Source of the DNA: Flavobacteriaceae bacterium
GTDB lineage: Bacteria > Bacteroidota > Bacteroidia > Flavobacteriales > Flavobacteriaceae
Reading direction: 5' to 3'
Assembly: GCA_027490305.1 (NCBI GenBank)
Contig: JAIXYI010000016.1
Coordinates: 1-64,000 of the forward strand
Length of the DNA: 64,000 nucleotides
The notes under the pieces: model-generated
Told to the model about the DNA's origin: nothing
What the model saw: the letters and a program-made list of their open reading frames with translations, nothing else
The model's database searches: none
Made by a program: the position numbers and the translations under genes
Part shown: positions 36,147-43,966 of the stretch, one piece after another
Position numbering within the stretch: position 1 is the stretch's first letter
Layout: every line of letters begins with the position of its first letter

Positions 36147-37100
36147 TTATTTTTTTGTCGGGCCGACTGTGTCTTTCACGAAGTCACCCCAGAAAAGGTT
36201 TGGTTTTCCGTCTTTGTGTTTTTTAGCATAGGAAATCGCGAGTTTGGCAGCTTCCTCTACCACCCATTCGAAGTTCTCCTGGCCCACCGAGGTGAGTTCG
36301 GCATCCGGAGCCGGGTTTCCGAAGTCGATGGCATACGGGATTCCATCACGCACCGCGAACTCCACGGTGTTAAAGTCGTATCCTAGGCCTTTGCACAGAC
36401 GCAGGGTGTAATCCTTGATGGTAGCCAGCAATTTCTTATCGGTATTCGGGTTATCCACCACATACCGCAAGTGGTGTGGGTTGCGTGGTTCGTAGGGCAT
36501 GATGCGAACGGCTTTGCGTCCGAGACAATACACCCGGAAGTACGAGTCGAACACGATCTCTTCCTGCAACAACATCACGAGTTGCCCCGTTTCACGGTGT
36601 TTTTCCCAGAACTCCTCGCGGTTTTCCAGTCGGTATACATTCTTCCATCCGCCGCCCGCATACGGTTTCATATAGGCAGGGAATCCGACATAGTCGAAGA
36701 TGGCCTCCCAATCCATCGGAAAGGCAAGGTTGCGGAACGATTTGGCCGTGGTGTCGGTCGGATGTTCGGCTGATGGCAATATGGCCGTTTTCGGAAGCGG
36801 TACGCCCAGGGTATCCGCCAGACAGTTGTTGAAAAACTTGTCGTCGGCGCTCCACCAGAACGGGTTGTTGATCACGATGGTGCCCGTAAGTGCGGCATTT
36901 TTGAGATAGGTGCGGTAGAACGGTACGTCCTGCGAGATACGGTCAATGATGACGGCATACTCCGTCGCTTTGTTCTGCACGACCTTGTCGATACTAACGG
37001 GTTCGGCCACGATACCTTTTTCGCCTTTGCCGTTTACCCGGTCGATGAACGCCCAGGGAAACGTGTCTTCCATTCCGAACAAAATTCCGATCTTCTTCAT
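36147..37100 (-). CDS. ATP-grasp carboxylate-amine ligase (RimK/D-Ala ligase-like)
   Basis: 317 residues from the ATG at 37100 (MKKIGILFGMEDTFPWAF). The ATP-grasp core shows YMKPYAGGGWKNVYRLEN (about residue 165, ATP-binding Lys and Gly-rich loop), LLQEEIVFDSYFRVYCLG (about 200) and the metal-binding NTVEFAVRDGIPYAIDFGNPAPD (about 260-283, with Glu and Asn-x-Asn-like acids). It should couple ATP hydrolysis to amide bond formation. It starts 20 bases after the esterase gene and ends 2 bases before the GCS2 gene. The 23 extra in-frame residues upstream overlap the esterase and are excluded. Confidence 0.85.
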   Translation of the reverse strand: MKKIGILFGMEDTFPWAFIDRVNGKGEKGIVAEPVSIDKVVQNKATEYAVIIDRISQDVPFYRTYLKNAALTGTIVINNPFWWSADDKFFNNCLADTLGVPLPKTAILPSAEHPTDTTAKSFRNLAFPMDWEAIFDYVGFPAYMKPYAGGGWKNVYRLENREEFWEKHRETGQLVMLLQEEIVFDSYFRVYCLGRKAVRIMPYEPRNPHHLRYVVDNPNTDKKLLATIKDYTLRLCKGLGYDFNTVEFAVRDGIPYAIDFGNPAPDAELTSVGQENFEWVVEEAAKLAISYAKKHKDGKPNLFWGDFVKDTVGPTKK

Positions 37101-37120
37101 TTTAGGTGTTTTAGGTGCTA

Positions 37121-37834
37121 TTAAAAAAATCTGATTCTGGATAGATAATGCGGGAACATCTCGCGCCACACGGGCCAGTCGTGCTGACGGTCCTGCCGCA
37201 CGTCAAGCCAATGGTGCACGTTCTTGCCGCTCAATACCCGGCTCAGGCGCAGGTTGGCGTCGAAACAGATGTCCCAGTTGGAGGTGCCCAATACAATGTC
37301 CATGTTCCACAACTCATGGTCGTTGAGCCCGGGCAGATAGTCCTCCGGACTGTTGTAAAACACATCCGAATTATGGAAACCATACATGAAATCCTTGATG
37401 TCAAAGGCCCCGCTCATCGAGAACATATGGCTCACATAACCCGGGTGCCGAAATGCGAAATTAGCCGCGTGGTAGCCGCCGAAACTGCATCCGGCAACGG
37501 CAACTTTCCCTGAATATGTATTGTTCTTGACGCGCTCGACAATCTCATGGCAGATCATTTTGTCATACCACGTATGGTTCCGGATCTTATCGGCCGGATG
37601 GATGTGTTTGTTGTAAAAACTGTCTTTGTCAATGCTATCCGGACAAAAAATCTGGACGAGGCCCTGTTCAATGAACCACGAGGCGGCACCAATGAGGCCC
37701 TGGTCGCGGTTTTCATGGAAACTGCCCATCGAGGTAGGGAAGAGGATGACAGGATAGCCGGCATGTCCGAAAACGAGCATTTCAATCTCGCGGCCCAGGT
37801 TCGGAGAGTGCCATTTAAAGTATTCTTCGCGCAT
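37121..37834 (-). CDS. Alpha/beta-hydrolase esterase of the amidoligase operon
   Basis: 237 residues, cytoplasmic, of the putative-esterase (esterase D-like) group. The nucleophile elbow is GCSFGGY with Ser117 and the likely catalytic His is His218 in RQHDW. The N-terminal EIEMLVFGHAGYPVILFPTSMG is typical of these hydrolases. It is the first gene of a five-gene minus-strand operon whose other genes encode two ATP-grasp proteins, a GCS2 ligase and a glutamine amidotransferase. A role in releasing or editing the product is an inference. Confidence 0.85.
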   Translation of the reverse strand: MREEYFKWHSPNLGREIEMLVFGHAGYPVILFPTSMGSFHENRDQGLIGAASWFIEQGLVQIFCPDSIDKDSFYNKHIHPADKIRNHTWYDKMICHEIVERVKNNTYSGKVAVAGCSFGGYHAANFAFRHPGYVSHMFSMSGAFDIKDFMYGFHNSDVFYNSPEDYLPGLNDHELWNMDIVLGTSNWDICFDANLRLSRVLSGKNVHHWLDVRQDRQHDWPVWREMFPHYLSRIRFF

Positions 37835-37989
37835 AAACTACGTTTGCAACAATGATAAGGAAAATAAACTACAATGACCAGTACAACCTAAGGTTTGGTC
37901 GAATTTTGTCATAATTGTGGTATATCCTTTAAAATTTTAGGAAAATTCGAACGCAGGTGGTTTTTTCAACCCCGTCAAATGCGGACGCT
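37835..37989. other. Gap upstream of the amidoligase operon
   Basis: About 155 bases, A/T-rich, with CAATGATA at 37850 (TATCATTG on the minus strand, seven of eight -7 box positions). No well-placed TTG and no gene were seen. Confidence 0.3.
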
Positions 37990-38409
37990 TCAACCCGTAG
38001 GTCGGGTAACCGCGTCGGTCGCGTCGAACAATTGCACCTGATCTTTCAGTCTTTCGATCAGCAATTGCATCATCCGCTTGTTAAGGGCCGACGAATTCTG
38101 GATATACCGCTCGTATTCGGCTACCGAGAAAAGGCCGATGATAATACCCTTTAACGAGTTCCGGAATTTGATATCGCGTTGGATACTGTGCTCGATAAAT
38201 TGCAGTTTCTTCGCCAATGGGAACTCGTGGAACGGCACCTTGCTTTTGGCGACATAGTTCCGGAATACGGAAAGGAAGAGATCGTTTTGGAGTTTGAGTA
38301 TGGGGCGCAATACGCCGTTTTGGAAAATTTCATCGGGGACGGATTCCGGACTGATACGTCCGATGGCTTCGCCCCGGAAACCGCTGAGGAACTGGTCGCG
38401 TGATTCCAT
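37990..38409 (-). CDS. Small conserved flavobacterial protein (often mislabelled glyoxalase)
   Basis: 139 residues from the ATG at 38409 (MESRDQFL). The motif ESVPDEIFQNGVLRPILKLQNDLF and the later KKLQFIEHSIQRDIKFRN, then LKGIIIGLFSVAEYERYIQN, characterise a small helical family I recall from flavobacterial genomes, sometimes named glyoxalase without obvious support. There are no glyoxalase metal ligands and no signal peptide. Role unknown. TAAAGATA at 38425-38432 (minus-strand TATCTTTA) is a likely -7 box. Ten in-frame residues upstream overlap that box and are excluded. Confidence 0.7.
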   Translation of the reverse strand: MESRDQFLSGFRGEAIGRISPESVPDEIFQNGVLRPILKLQNDLFLSVFRNYVAKSKVPFHEFPLAKKLQFIEHSIQRDIKFRNSLKGIIIGLFSVAEYERYIQNSSALNKRMMQLLIERLKDQVQLFDATDAVTRPTG

Positions 38410-38504
38410 GGTCTTCGTTTCCCTTAAAGATACGAACAACTACTGGTTTGGTCGACGGTCAACCCCGCCGCTGGAGGGGTAGTTATCAAGAAGTTATTAA
38501 CCGA

Positions 38505-40121
38505 CTACAACTTGCGTACGTTCACGAGGAAGTGTTGTACCTGCACGTCGATCGCGTTGATGCTGGAAATTTTCAGCTTGATGAGTTTCCATTCGGAAGT
38601 AGGGGCCAAACGGGCCGTTTTCCCGTTCCAGGTAACATCAATGGGCATATCGAATCCGGGTTCGGTCGCATCCCAACGGTACTCCACAAACTCACCGCTG
38701 CGGCGCAGTTCCAAAACCGGAATCTCTTTATGGCGAAGGTATTGGTTGAAGACATGCGTCAGGTCCATACCTGTTTTTTCGTTGAAAAAGGCGACAACGG
38801 TTTCCGTGTTGATGATTTTGTGGCGGAAGGTCGTACTGAATTCATACAACAAATTCCACCATTTTCCATCGTCGTTGATAATGTTACGGATAGTGTTCAG
38901 CATATTGGCGCCCTTCGGATACATATCACCCGATCCTTCGCGGTTCACGCCATACGGACCGATAATCGGCTTATCATTATCGATATTACCGCGCTGCCCG
39001 AAGTTGTAGGCATCGGCGGCCGCTTTTCCCTGTGTGCACTCTACAAAGACGGTTTCCGTATAGCAGGTAAAACCCTCATGTATCCACATATCGGCAATGT
39101 CCTCAGACGTGATGCTGTTCCCGAACCACTCGTGGCCGCTTTCATGCACGATGATATAATCCCAACTTGATCCGTAGCCGGTGCCCGAAATGTCCATGCC
39201 CAAATACCCATTGCGATATTGGTTGCCATACGCCACGGCGCTTTGGTGTTCCATGCCGAGATACGGCGTCTCTACAAGTTTGTAGCCATCCTCCGGAAAC
39301 GGGTAAGGCCCGAATTTCGACTGGAAGCAATCCAGCATGGGTTTGACGATCTCGAAATGCCGGCGCGCTTTTTCTTCGTTTTCCCTCAGCACATAATAAT
39401 CGAGATCCAGGGTGCCGTGGGTCTCACCGAAATGCACATAATCGCCTACATTCAGCGTGATGTCGTAGTTGTTAATGGGATTGACCACGCGCCACGACCA
39501 CTTCGTATAGCCGTCGCCACTGGGTTCCGATTTCACGAAACGTCCGTTCGAAACACCCACGAGTCCGTCGGGTACAGAGATCGCAACCGTCGCGCCGTCC
39601 TCGGGCTCGTCTGACTGCGAGTCTTTCACCGGATACCAAAGACTGGCGCCGGTTCCCTGCACCGCCACGCCAATCCACGGTTTGCCGTTGCCGTCCTGGC
39701 TGAACACAAAACCACCGTCCCAGGGCGCGTTTTTGGCTATCAGGGGCGCACCATGGTAGTGAAAACGCAGCGTGTGTTTTGAGTCTTTTTCGAGAGGGGA
39801 AGGGAAGTTGATAAACACCGCATGGTACTCCCGCTTGTACTTCAGCTTCCGACCGTCCATCACGATACTGTCGATTTTCATATTGTCGAACAGGTCGAGT
39901 TGGATGCGCGAGGCCGTAGTGGTCATCACGAACGCAATGTCGTTATACCCGAGAAGTGTCTTTTTCGACACATCAAGCCGCACATCAAGATTGTAGTGCC
40001 GCACATCAAAAGCGGTACGTTCCGGTCGCAGCCCGCCCTGAAGCGAGTCTTTCCGGGTAATTTTTTGAGCGCCCGCCGCAGTTGCGACTAATAGGAAGAG
40101 CGCCAGGAAGCGATGTTTCAT
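38505..40121 (-). CDS. M1-family metallopeptidase, secreted
   Basis: 538 residues with a signal peptide (FLALFLLVATAAGAQ). The zinc site is HESGH at 326-330 with the third ligand Glu349, exactly HExxH-x18-E. The exopeptidase motif usually reading GxMEN is GMEHQ here, with Tyr and Asn further on (YGNQYRNGYLG). The C-terminal domain of full aminopeptidase N is missing, as in other short M1 enzymes. It should cleave peptides in the periplasm or outside. It is 17 bases downstream of an S41 peptidase gene, probably one operon. Confidence 0.9.
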   Translation of the reverse strand: MKHRFLALFLLVATAAGAQKITRKDSLQGGLRPERTAFDVRHYNLDVRLDVSKKTLLGYNDIAFVMTTTASRIQLDLFDNMKIDSIVMDGRKLKYKREYHAVFINFPSPLEKDSKHTLRFHYHGAPLIAKNAPWDGGFVFSQDGNGKPWIGVAVQGTGASLWYPVKDSQSDEPEDGATVAISVPDGLVGVSNGRFVKSEPSGDGYTKWSWRVVNPINNYDITLNVGDYVHFGETHGTLDLDYYVLRENEEKARRHFEIVKPMLDCFQSKFGPYPFPEDGYKLVETPYLGMEHQSAVAYGNQYRNGYLGMDISGTGYGSSWDYIIVHESGHEWFGNSITSEDIADMWIHEGFTCYTETVFVECTQGKAAADAYNFGQRGNIDNDKPIIGPYGVNREGSGDMYPKGANMLNTIRNIINDDGKWWNLLYEFSTTFRHKIINTETVVAFFNEKTGMDLTHVFNQYLRHKEIPVLELRRSGEFVEYRWDATEPGFDMPIDVTWNGKTARLAPTSEWKLIKLKISSINAIDVQVQHFLVNVRKL

Positions 40122-40138
40122 AGTATATACGTCAACAA

Positions 40139-41710
40139 TTACGGCTGCGCGTTACCGATGCCTTTTTCTCTTGTGTCTTTGATATGGTCAAGCACCCAAT
40201 CCATTTCAACGTCTTTGCCACTCAATCGGGCCGATAAGTTCGGCGGTAGTTCCGTATCGGGTAACACGCCATACCCATCGGGTTCGTTCGCATAGATTGT
40301 GGCAATTTTCATAAGGCCGATCCGCAGGGTGGTTTTGGTGTGGGGAAGCGTAAACACGGGCATTTGGCCGGCCACCGTCCCGTTATAGGCACCTCCTGTT
40401 TCTTCTCCCACTACATAGGCCCGTCCCGAACCTTTCAGCAGATTGGCGATAAGGGAAGAAGCGGAGAAACTGCCACCGTTGACCAACACGTAAACGGCTC
40501 CGTCGAAGTGGTTTTCTTTCTTGACCTTGACACGGTCATCGGTGTCGGCGTAAAACTTCCCGTCTTTACCTTTGTGCACACGAAAGTATTGTACACCATA
40601 AAAAATTGGCGCGCCGAGACTGCGGAATACCAAATCGACGGCTCCGGCTCCATCGAAATAATTCGAATGCAGTAGGCTGGTGCGCGAAGTGACCAATGAA
40701 GGCTGGCATACCACACGCGTCGAATCGGTCATATACGCATACAAATCCAATATTTCCGCCAATCGGCCACCCGGATTATCGCGAACGTCCAGGATGAGCG
40801 TATGGGCCTTTCGCTCCCGGATGGTTTTGAAGGCCAACTTGTAGTATTTTCGATAGTTCCCAATGCTGAACCCCCGGATCTTGAGCACCGCCACGCTGCT
40901 GTCGGCCCCGACAAATCGAAGATCGCGGTTGTGGAGTCCGGTTTCAGGATTGTATCCTTTCAACCGCTGCATTTTACGGGAAGGACGGGTTACGACCACG
41001 GGTTTTGCAACCGGTTGTTTCTTCTTCACCGTGTCGTTTTCCTTTCGTCGCAGTATGGTAACGGTCTGTACCGAGTCATTGCGCCGAAAGGCGTAACGAA
41101 GACTGTCTTTGATCCCGAAACGCGCCGTGTAAAAAGAAGAAAAGCTGCGTTCCAGACGGTTCCGCTTGAACGTCGTATTGAACCCGTCAGACGTGAACAG
41201 CCGGTTGAAATCGCGCACTAAGTCCGAAACGGGTTGTCCGTCTATCGCGACTACTTCCGTTCCTTCGCGAACTGATTTGTCATAGGATTTGTTTTTAAGG
41301 ACGAAGAGACGGTTGTCGTATAAGCCAAAGTCGAACTGCGAAAACGGTCCGGTGCCTTTAGCCGCCAACGCCTTTCCTTCGGCTTTGGTATACCGCTTCA
41401 ACGGAGGCCGTAACGACATGTGTCCCTGCCGCACCGATGCCACTACAGGCGCCAGTTTTTCGTAAAAGGCATAGCTGTCGAGCGGACGGTTGATCGTCGC
41501 TTTCAGGCTGTCGAATTTATAGCGGAACTCCGTTTCCGGGATATACCAATACAAATCCGGATGCAGGCGCGTAATTTTCCGATAGGCATAATCGACATCG
41601 GCTTTGAGTTCCTCCGGTGATTTTAGTCGCGAAATGTCGCGGTTGTAGCGCTCAACGGAATGACAGCCGGTGAGGAGTAGGGGTAAGGTGAGGAGCAGGA
41701 GTCGCTTCAC
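40139..41710 (-). CDS. S41-family peptidase, lipoprotein
   Basis: 523 residues starting with GTG (41708-41710). A lipobox LLTGC places the lipid Cys at 16. The C-terminal catalytic domain has LILDVRDNPGGRLAEI (about 315), the nucleophile region NGGSFSASSLIANLLKGSG (about 425) and GEETGGAYNG. These fit tail-specific/C-terminal processing peptidases. A Lys/Thr-rich linker (about 230-250) breaks the middle. It probably lies on the outer membrane. It is followed by the M1 peptidase gene after 17 bases, so the pair may digest peptides together. Confidence 0.87.
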   Translation of the reverse strand: MKRLLLLTLPLLLTGCHSVERYNRDISRLKSPEELKADVDYAYRKITRLHPDLYWYIPETEFRYKFDSLKATINRPLDSYAFYEKLAPVVASVRQGHMSLRPPLKRYTKAEGKALAAKGTGPFSQFDFGLYDNRLFVLKNKSYDKSVREGTEVVAIDGQPVSDLVRDFNRLFTSDGFNTTFKRNRLERSFSSFYTARFGIKDSLRYAFRRNDSVQTVTILRRKENDTVKKKQPVAKPVVVTRPSRKMQRLKGYNPETGLHNRDLRFVGADSSVAVLKIRGFSIGNYRKYYKLAFKTIRERKAHTLILDVRDNPGGRLAEILDLYAYMTDSTRVVCQPSLVTSRTSLLHSNYFDGAGAVDLVFRSLGAPIFYGVQYFRVHKGKDGKFYADTDDRVKVKKENHFDGAVYVLVNGGSFSASSLIANLLKGSGRAYVVGEETGGAYNGTVAGQMPVFTLPHTKTTLRIGLMKIATIYANEPDGYGVLPDTELPPNLSARLSGKDVEMDWVLDHIKDTREKGIGNAQP

Positions 41711-41747
41711 GTGTAGGCAATTTCTGCAATGTTACCAAAAAAACGGA

Positions 41748-43376
41748 TTAGGTCTGTATGACACCTAGGTTAAATTTCCGTTCGATAGGCGCGTGGTTGG
41801 CCGCTTCGATCCCCATTGATATCCACGTACGGGTGTCAAGAGGGTCGATGATGCCGTCAGTCCAGAGACGCGCGGCCGCGTAGTACGGCGACACTTGCTC
41901 GTCGTAGCGCGCCTTGATCTTGTCGAATAGCGCCTGTTCTTTTGCAGCATCGACTTCTTCGCCTTTCGCGCGAATGGCAGAGGCTTCGATCTGGGCCAGT
42001 ACTTTAGCGGCTTGCGTACCACCCATCACCGCGAGTTCCGCATTGGGCCAGGCAGCGATTAGTCGCGGATCGTAGGCTTTACCGCACATGGCGTAATTGC
42101 CGGCTCCGTAAGAGTTACCTACGATGATGGTAAACTTCGGCACCACCGAGTTGCTGACCGCGTTCACCATTTTGGCGCCGTCTTTGATGATGCCGCCGTG
42201 TTCCGACTTACTGCCGACCATAAAGCCGGTCACGTCCTGTAAGAACACCAATGGAATTTTCTTTTGGTTGCAGTTGGCGATGAACCGGGTGGCTTTATCG
42301 GCAGAATCCGAATAGATAACGCCTCCAAACTGCATTTCCCCTTTCTTGGTTTTGACCACTTTACGCTGGTTGGCGACAATCCCCACAGCCCAACCATCAA
42401 TGCGGGCGTAGGCGGTGATCAGCGTTTGGCCATAGCCGGCTTTGTATTCGTCGAACTCCGAGTTATCCACCAGGCGTTTGATGATGTCATACATATCGTA
42501 TTGCTCGGAACGCGACTGCGGCATAAGTCCGTAAATCTCTTTTTCATCCAGTGTTGGCTTGGCCGGTTTTTCCCGGTTGAAGCCCGCTTTGTCGTAATCG
42601 CCGATTTTCCCTACGATGTTTTTGATGCGGTCAAGGGCATCTTTGTCGTCCTTCGCCTTATAGTCGGTGACGCCCGATATTTCACAATGGGTAGTCGCCC
42701 CGCCCAGCGTTTCATTGTCAATCGTTTCACCGATGGCGGCTTTCACCAGATAACTGCCCGCAAGGAAGATGCTCCCCGTTTTATCGACAATCAGGGCTTC
42801 GTCGCTCATGATCGGGAGGTAGGCACCGCCGGCCACGCAGCTTCCCATTACGGCGGCAATCTGGGTGATGCCCATGCTGCTCATGATAGCATTGTTGCGG
42901 AAAATACGGCCGAAGTGTTCTTTGTCGGGGAAAATCTCATCCTGCATCGGAAGGTACACACCGGCGCTGTCGACGAGGTAAATGATCGGGAGACGGTTTT
43001 CCATCGCGATTTCCTGAGCGCGGAGGTTCTTTTTACCCGTGATCGGAAACCACGCACCCGCTTTTACCGTGGCATCGTTTGCGACCACCACGCATTGTTT
43101 TCCCTTGATATAGCCAATCTTTACGACCACCCCACCGGAAGGACATCCGCCGTGTTCGGCATACATTCCTTCACCGGCAAAGGCCCCGATTTCGATGCTC
43201 TTCGCTTTTTCGTCAAGCAGGTAATCGATGCGCTCACGGGCCGTCATCTTGCCTTCAGCGTGCAGTTTTTCGATGCGTTTTTCGCCACCTCCGAGTTTGA
43301 CTTTGTTCAGACGTTGTTTTAAAGAAGAAAGCAGCAGGCGGTTGTGGTCTTCGTTTTTATTGAAGGTGAGGTCCAT
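41748..43376 (-). CDS. Acyl-CoA carboxylase beta (carboxyltransferase) subunit
   Basis: 542 residues from the ATG at 43376 (MDLTFNKNEDHN). It transfers carboxyl from biotin to an acyl-CoA such as propionyl- or methylcrotonyl-CoA. It has the two crotonase-like halves; typical segments are KLHAEGKMTARERIDYLLD (about 37-55), GGCPSGGVVVKIGYI (about 78-92), the central MGSCVAGGAYLPIMSDEALIVD and the C-terminal VGNSYGAGNYAMCGKAYDPRLIAAWPNA. The biotin-bearing subunit is not in the window. TACCTTTG on the minus strand (43395-43402) is the likely -7 box. Confidence 0.95.
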   Translation of the reverse strand: MDLTFNKNEDHNRLLLSSLKQRLNKVKLGGGEKRIEKLHAEGKMTARERIDYLLDEKAKSIEIGAFAGEGMYAEHGGCPSGGVVVKIGYIKGKQCVVVANDATVKAGAWFPITGKKNLRAQEIAMENRLPIIYLVDSAGVYLPMQDEIFPDKEHFGRIFRNNAIMSSMGITQIAAVMGSCVAGGAYLPIMSDEALIVDKTGSIFLAGSYLVKAAIGETIDNETLGGATTHCEISGVTDYKAKDDKDALDRIKNIVGKIGDYDKAGFNREKPAKPTLDEKEIYGLMPQSRSEQYDMYDIIKRLVDNSEFDEYKAGYGQTLITAYARIDGWAVGIVANQRKVVKTKKGEMQFGGVIYSDSADKATRFIANCNQKKIPLVFLQDVTGFMVGSKSEHGGIIKDGAKMVNAVSNSVVPKFTIIVGNSYGAGNYAMCGKAYDPRLIAAWPNAELAVMGGTQAAKVLAQIEASAIRAKGEEVDAAKEQALFDKIKARYDEQVSPYYAAARLWTDGIIDPLDTRTWISMGIEAANHAPIERKFNLGVIQT

Positions 43377-43394
43377 AGCGATTTTTGTGTGGGG

Positions 43395-43402
43395 CAAAGG
43401 TA
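43395..43402 (-). promoter_or_regulatory. -7 promoter box (TACCTTTG) of the acyl-CoA carboxylase gene
   Basis: Exact TAnnTTTG on the minus strand, 18 bases before the ATG. A heptamer array begins about 40 bases upstream of it. Confidence 0.6.
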
Positions 43403-43440
43403 CGAAAACGATTGAAATCTGGAGTTGGTTGGCGGGGAGG

Positions 43441-43482
43441 GTTGAGAGTTGAGGGTTGCGAGTTCAGGGTTCAGGGTTTACA
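43441..43482. repeat. Heptamer array (GTTGAGA/GTTCAGG type)
   Basis: Six units of 7 bp in register: GTTGAGA, GTTGAGG, GTTGCGA, GTTCAGG, GTTCAGG, GTTTACA. Confidence 0.75.
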
Positions 43483-43966
43483 GCTTAAATGAAGGGTCAG
43501 GTCGCTTTCGGAGGGTAAAAAAAATCCATCTCTGCTGCGCCAGTCGCAGCGGGAAAACTGTTTAAAGACGAAACCAAAAACCCGCCCGGAGCAACTGGGT
43601 TACAGGCATAAATGTTTTTACATAGTTGCATCTTAATTAACTTGCAGACGGTCATGGACCAGATGTGTCGATACACCAAAAACCGACCTCCCACACAAGC
43701 AAATAGACGACTTAGGTCAAACTCAACTCAAAAACAGAAACAGCCTCGAGGCTGTTTCGTTATTTTCGAGCGCGCAAAACCGGAAAAAGGGTGTCAGATT
43801 TGACCGCTGCGTTCGGGAACGCGAAGGCTTCGCAGTTGTAATTACCATTCAAAAGGCTTCCGGCCGGTTGTGCAAATGCCTGTCATCGAGCATCCCTAGT
43901 TTTCGCGACAAAGCCCGAATATGTACTATTCGGGCTTTGTTTATGCCACCATGGGTGCCTGCAGTC
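43483..43966. other. Unexplained 480-base gap with several hairpins
   Basis: No credible gene; one 63-codon frame at 43612 looks random. Hairpins seen are AAACAGCC-TCGA-GGCTGTTT (43738-43757), two small tandem stems GCGTTC..GAACGC and GCGAAG..CTTCGC (43810-43838) and the terminator listed next. The region could hold a small RNA or the remains of a lost gene. I see no tRNA features. Confidence 0.4.
43909..43939. terminator. Perfect hairpin at the 3' end of the giant gene
   Basis: 13-bp perfect stem CAAAGCCCGAATA/TATTCGGGCTTTG with loop TGTAC, 28 bases beyond the stop codon of the 2669-residue gene. T runs are short on both sides, so it may act as a bidirectional or RNA-stabilising structure. 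Confidence 0.7.

Noticed and set aside
43612..43803. A 63-codon + strand frame in the large gap
   Set aside because: Random-looking composition and no promoter; the hairpins are better explained as RNA structure.
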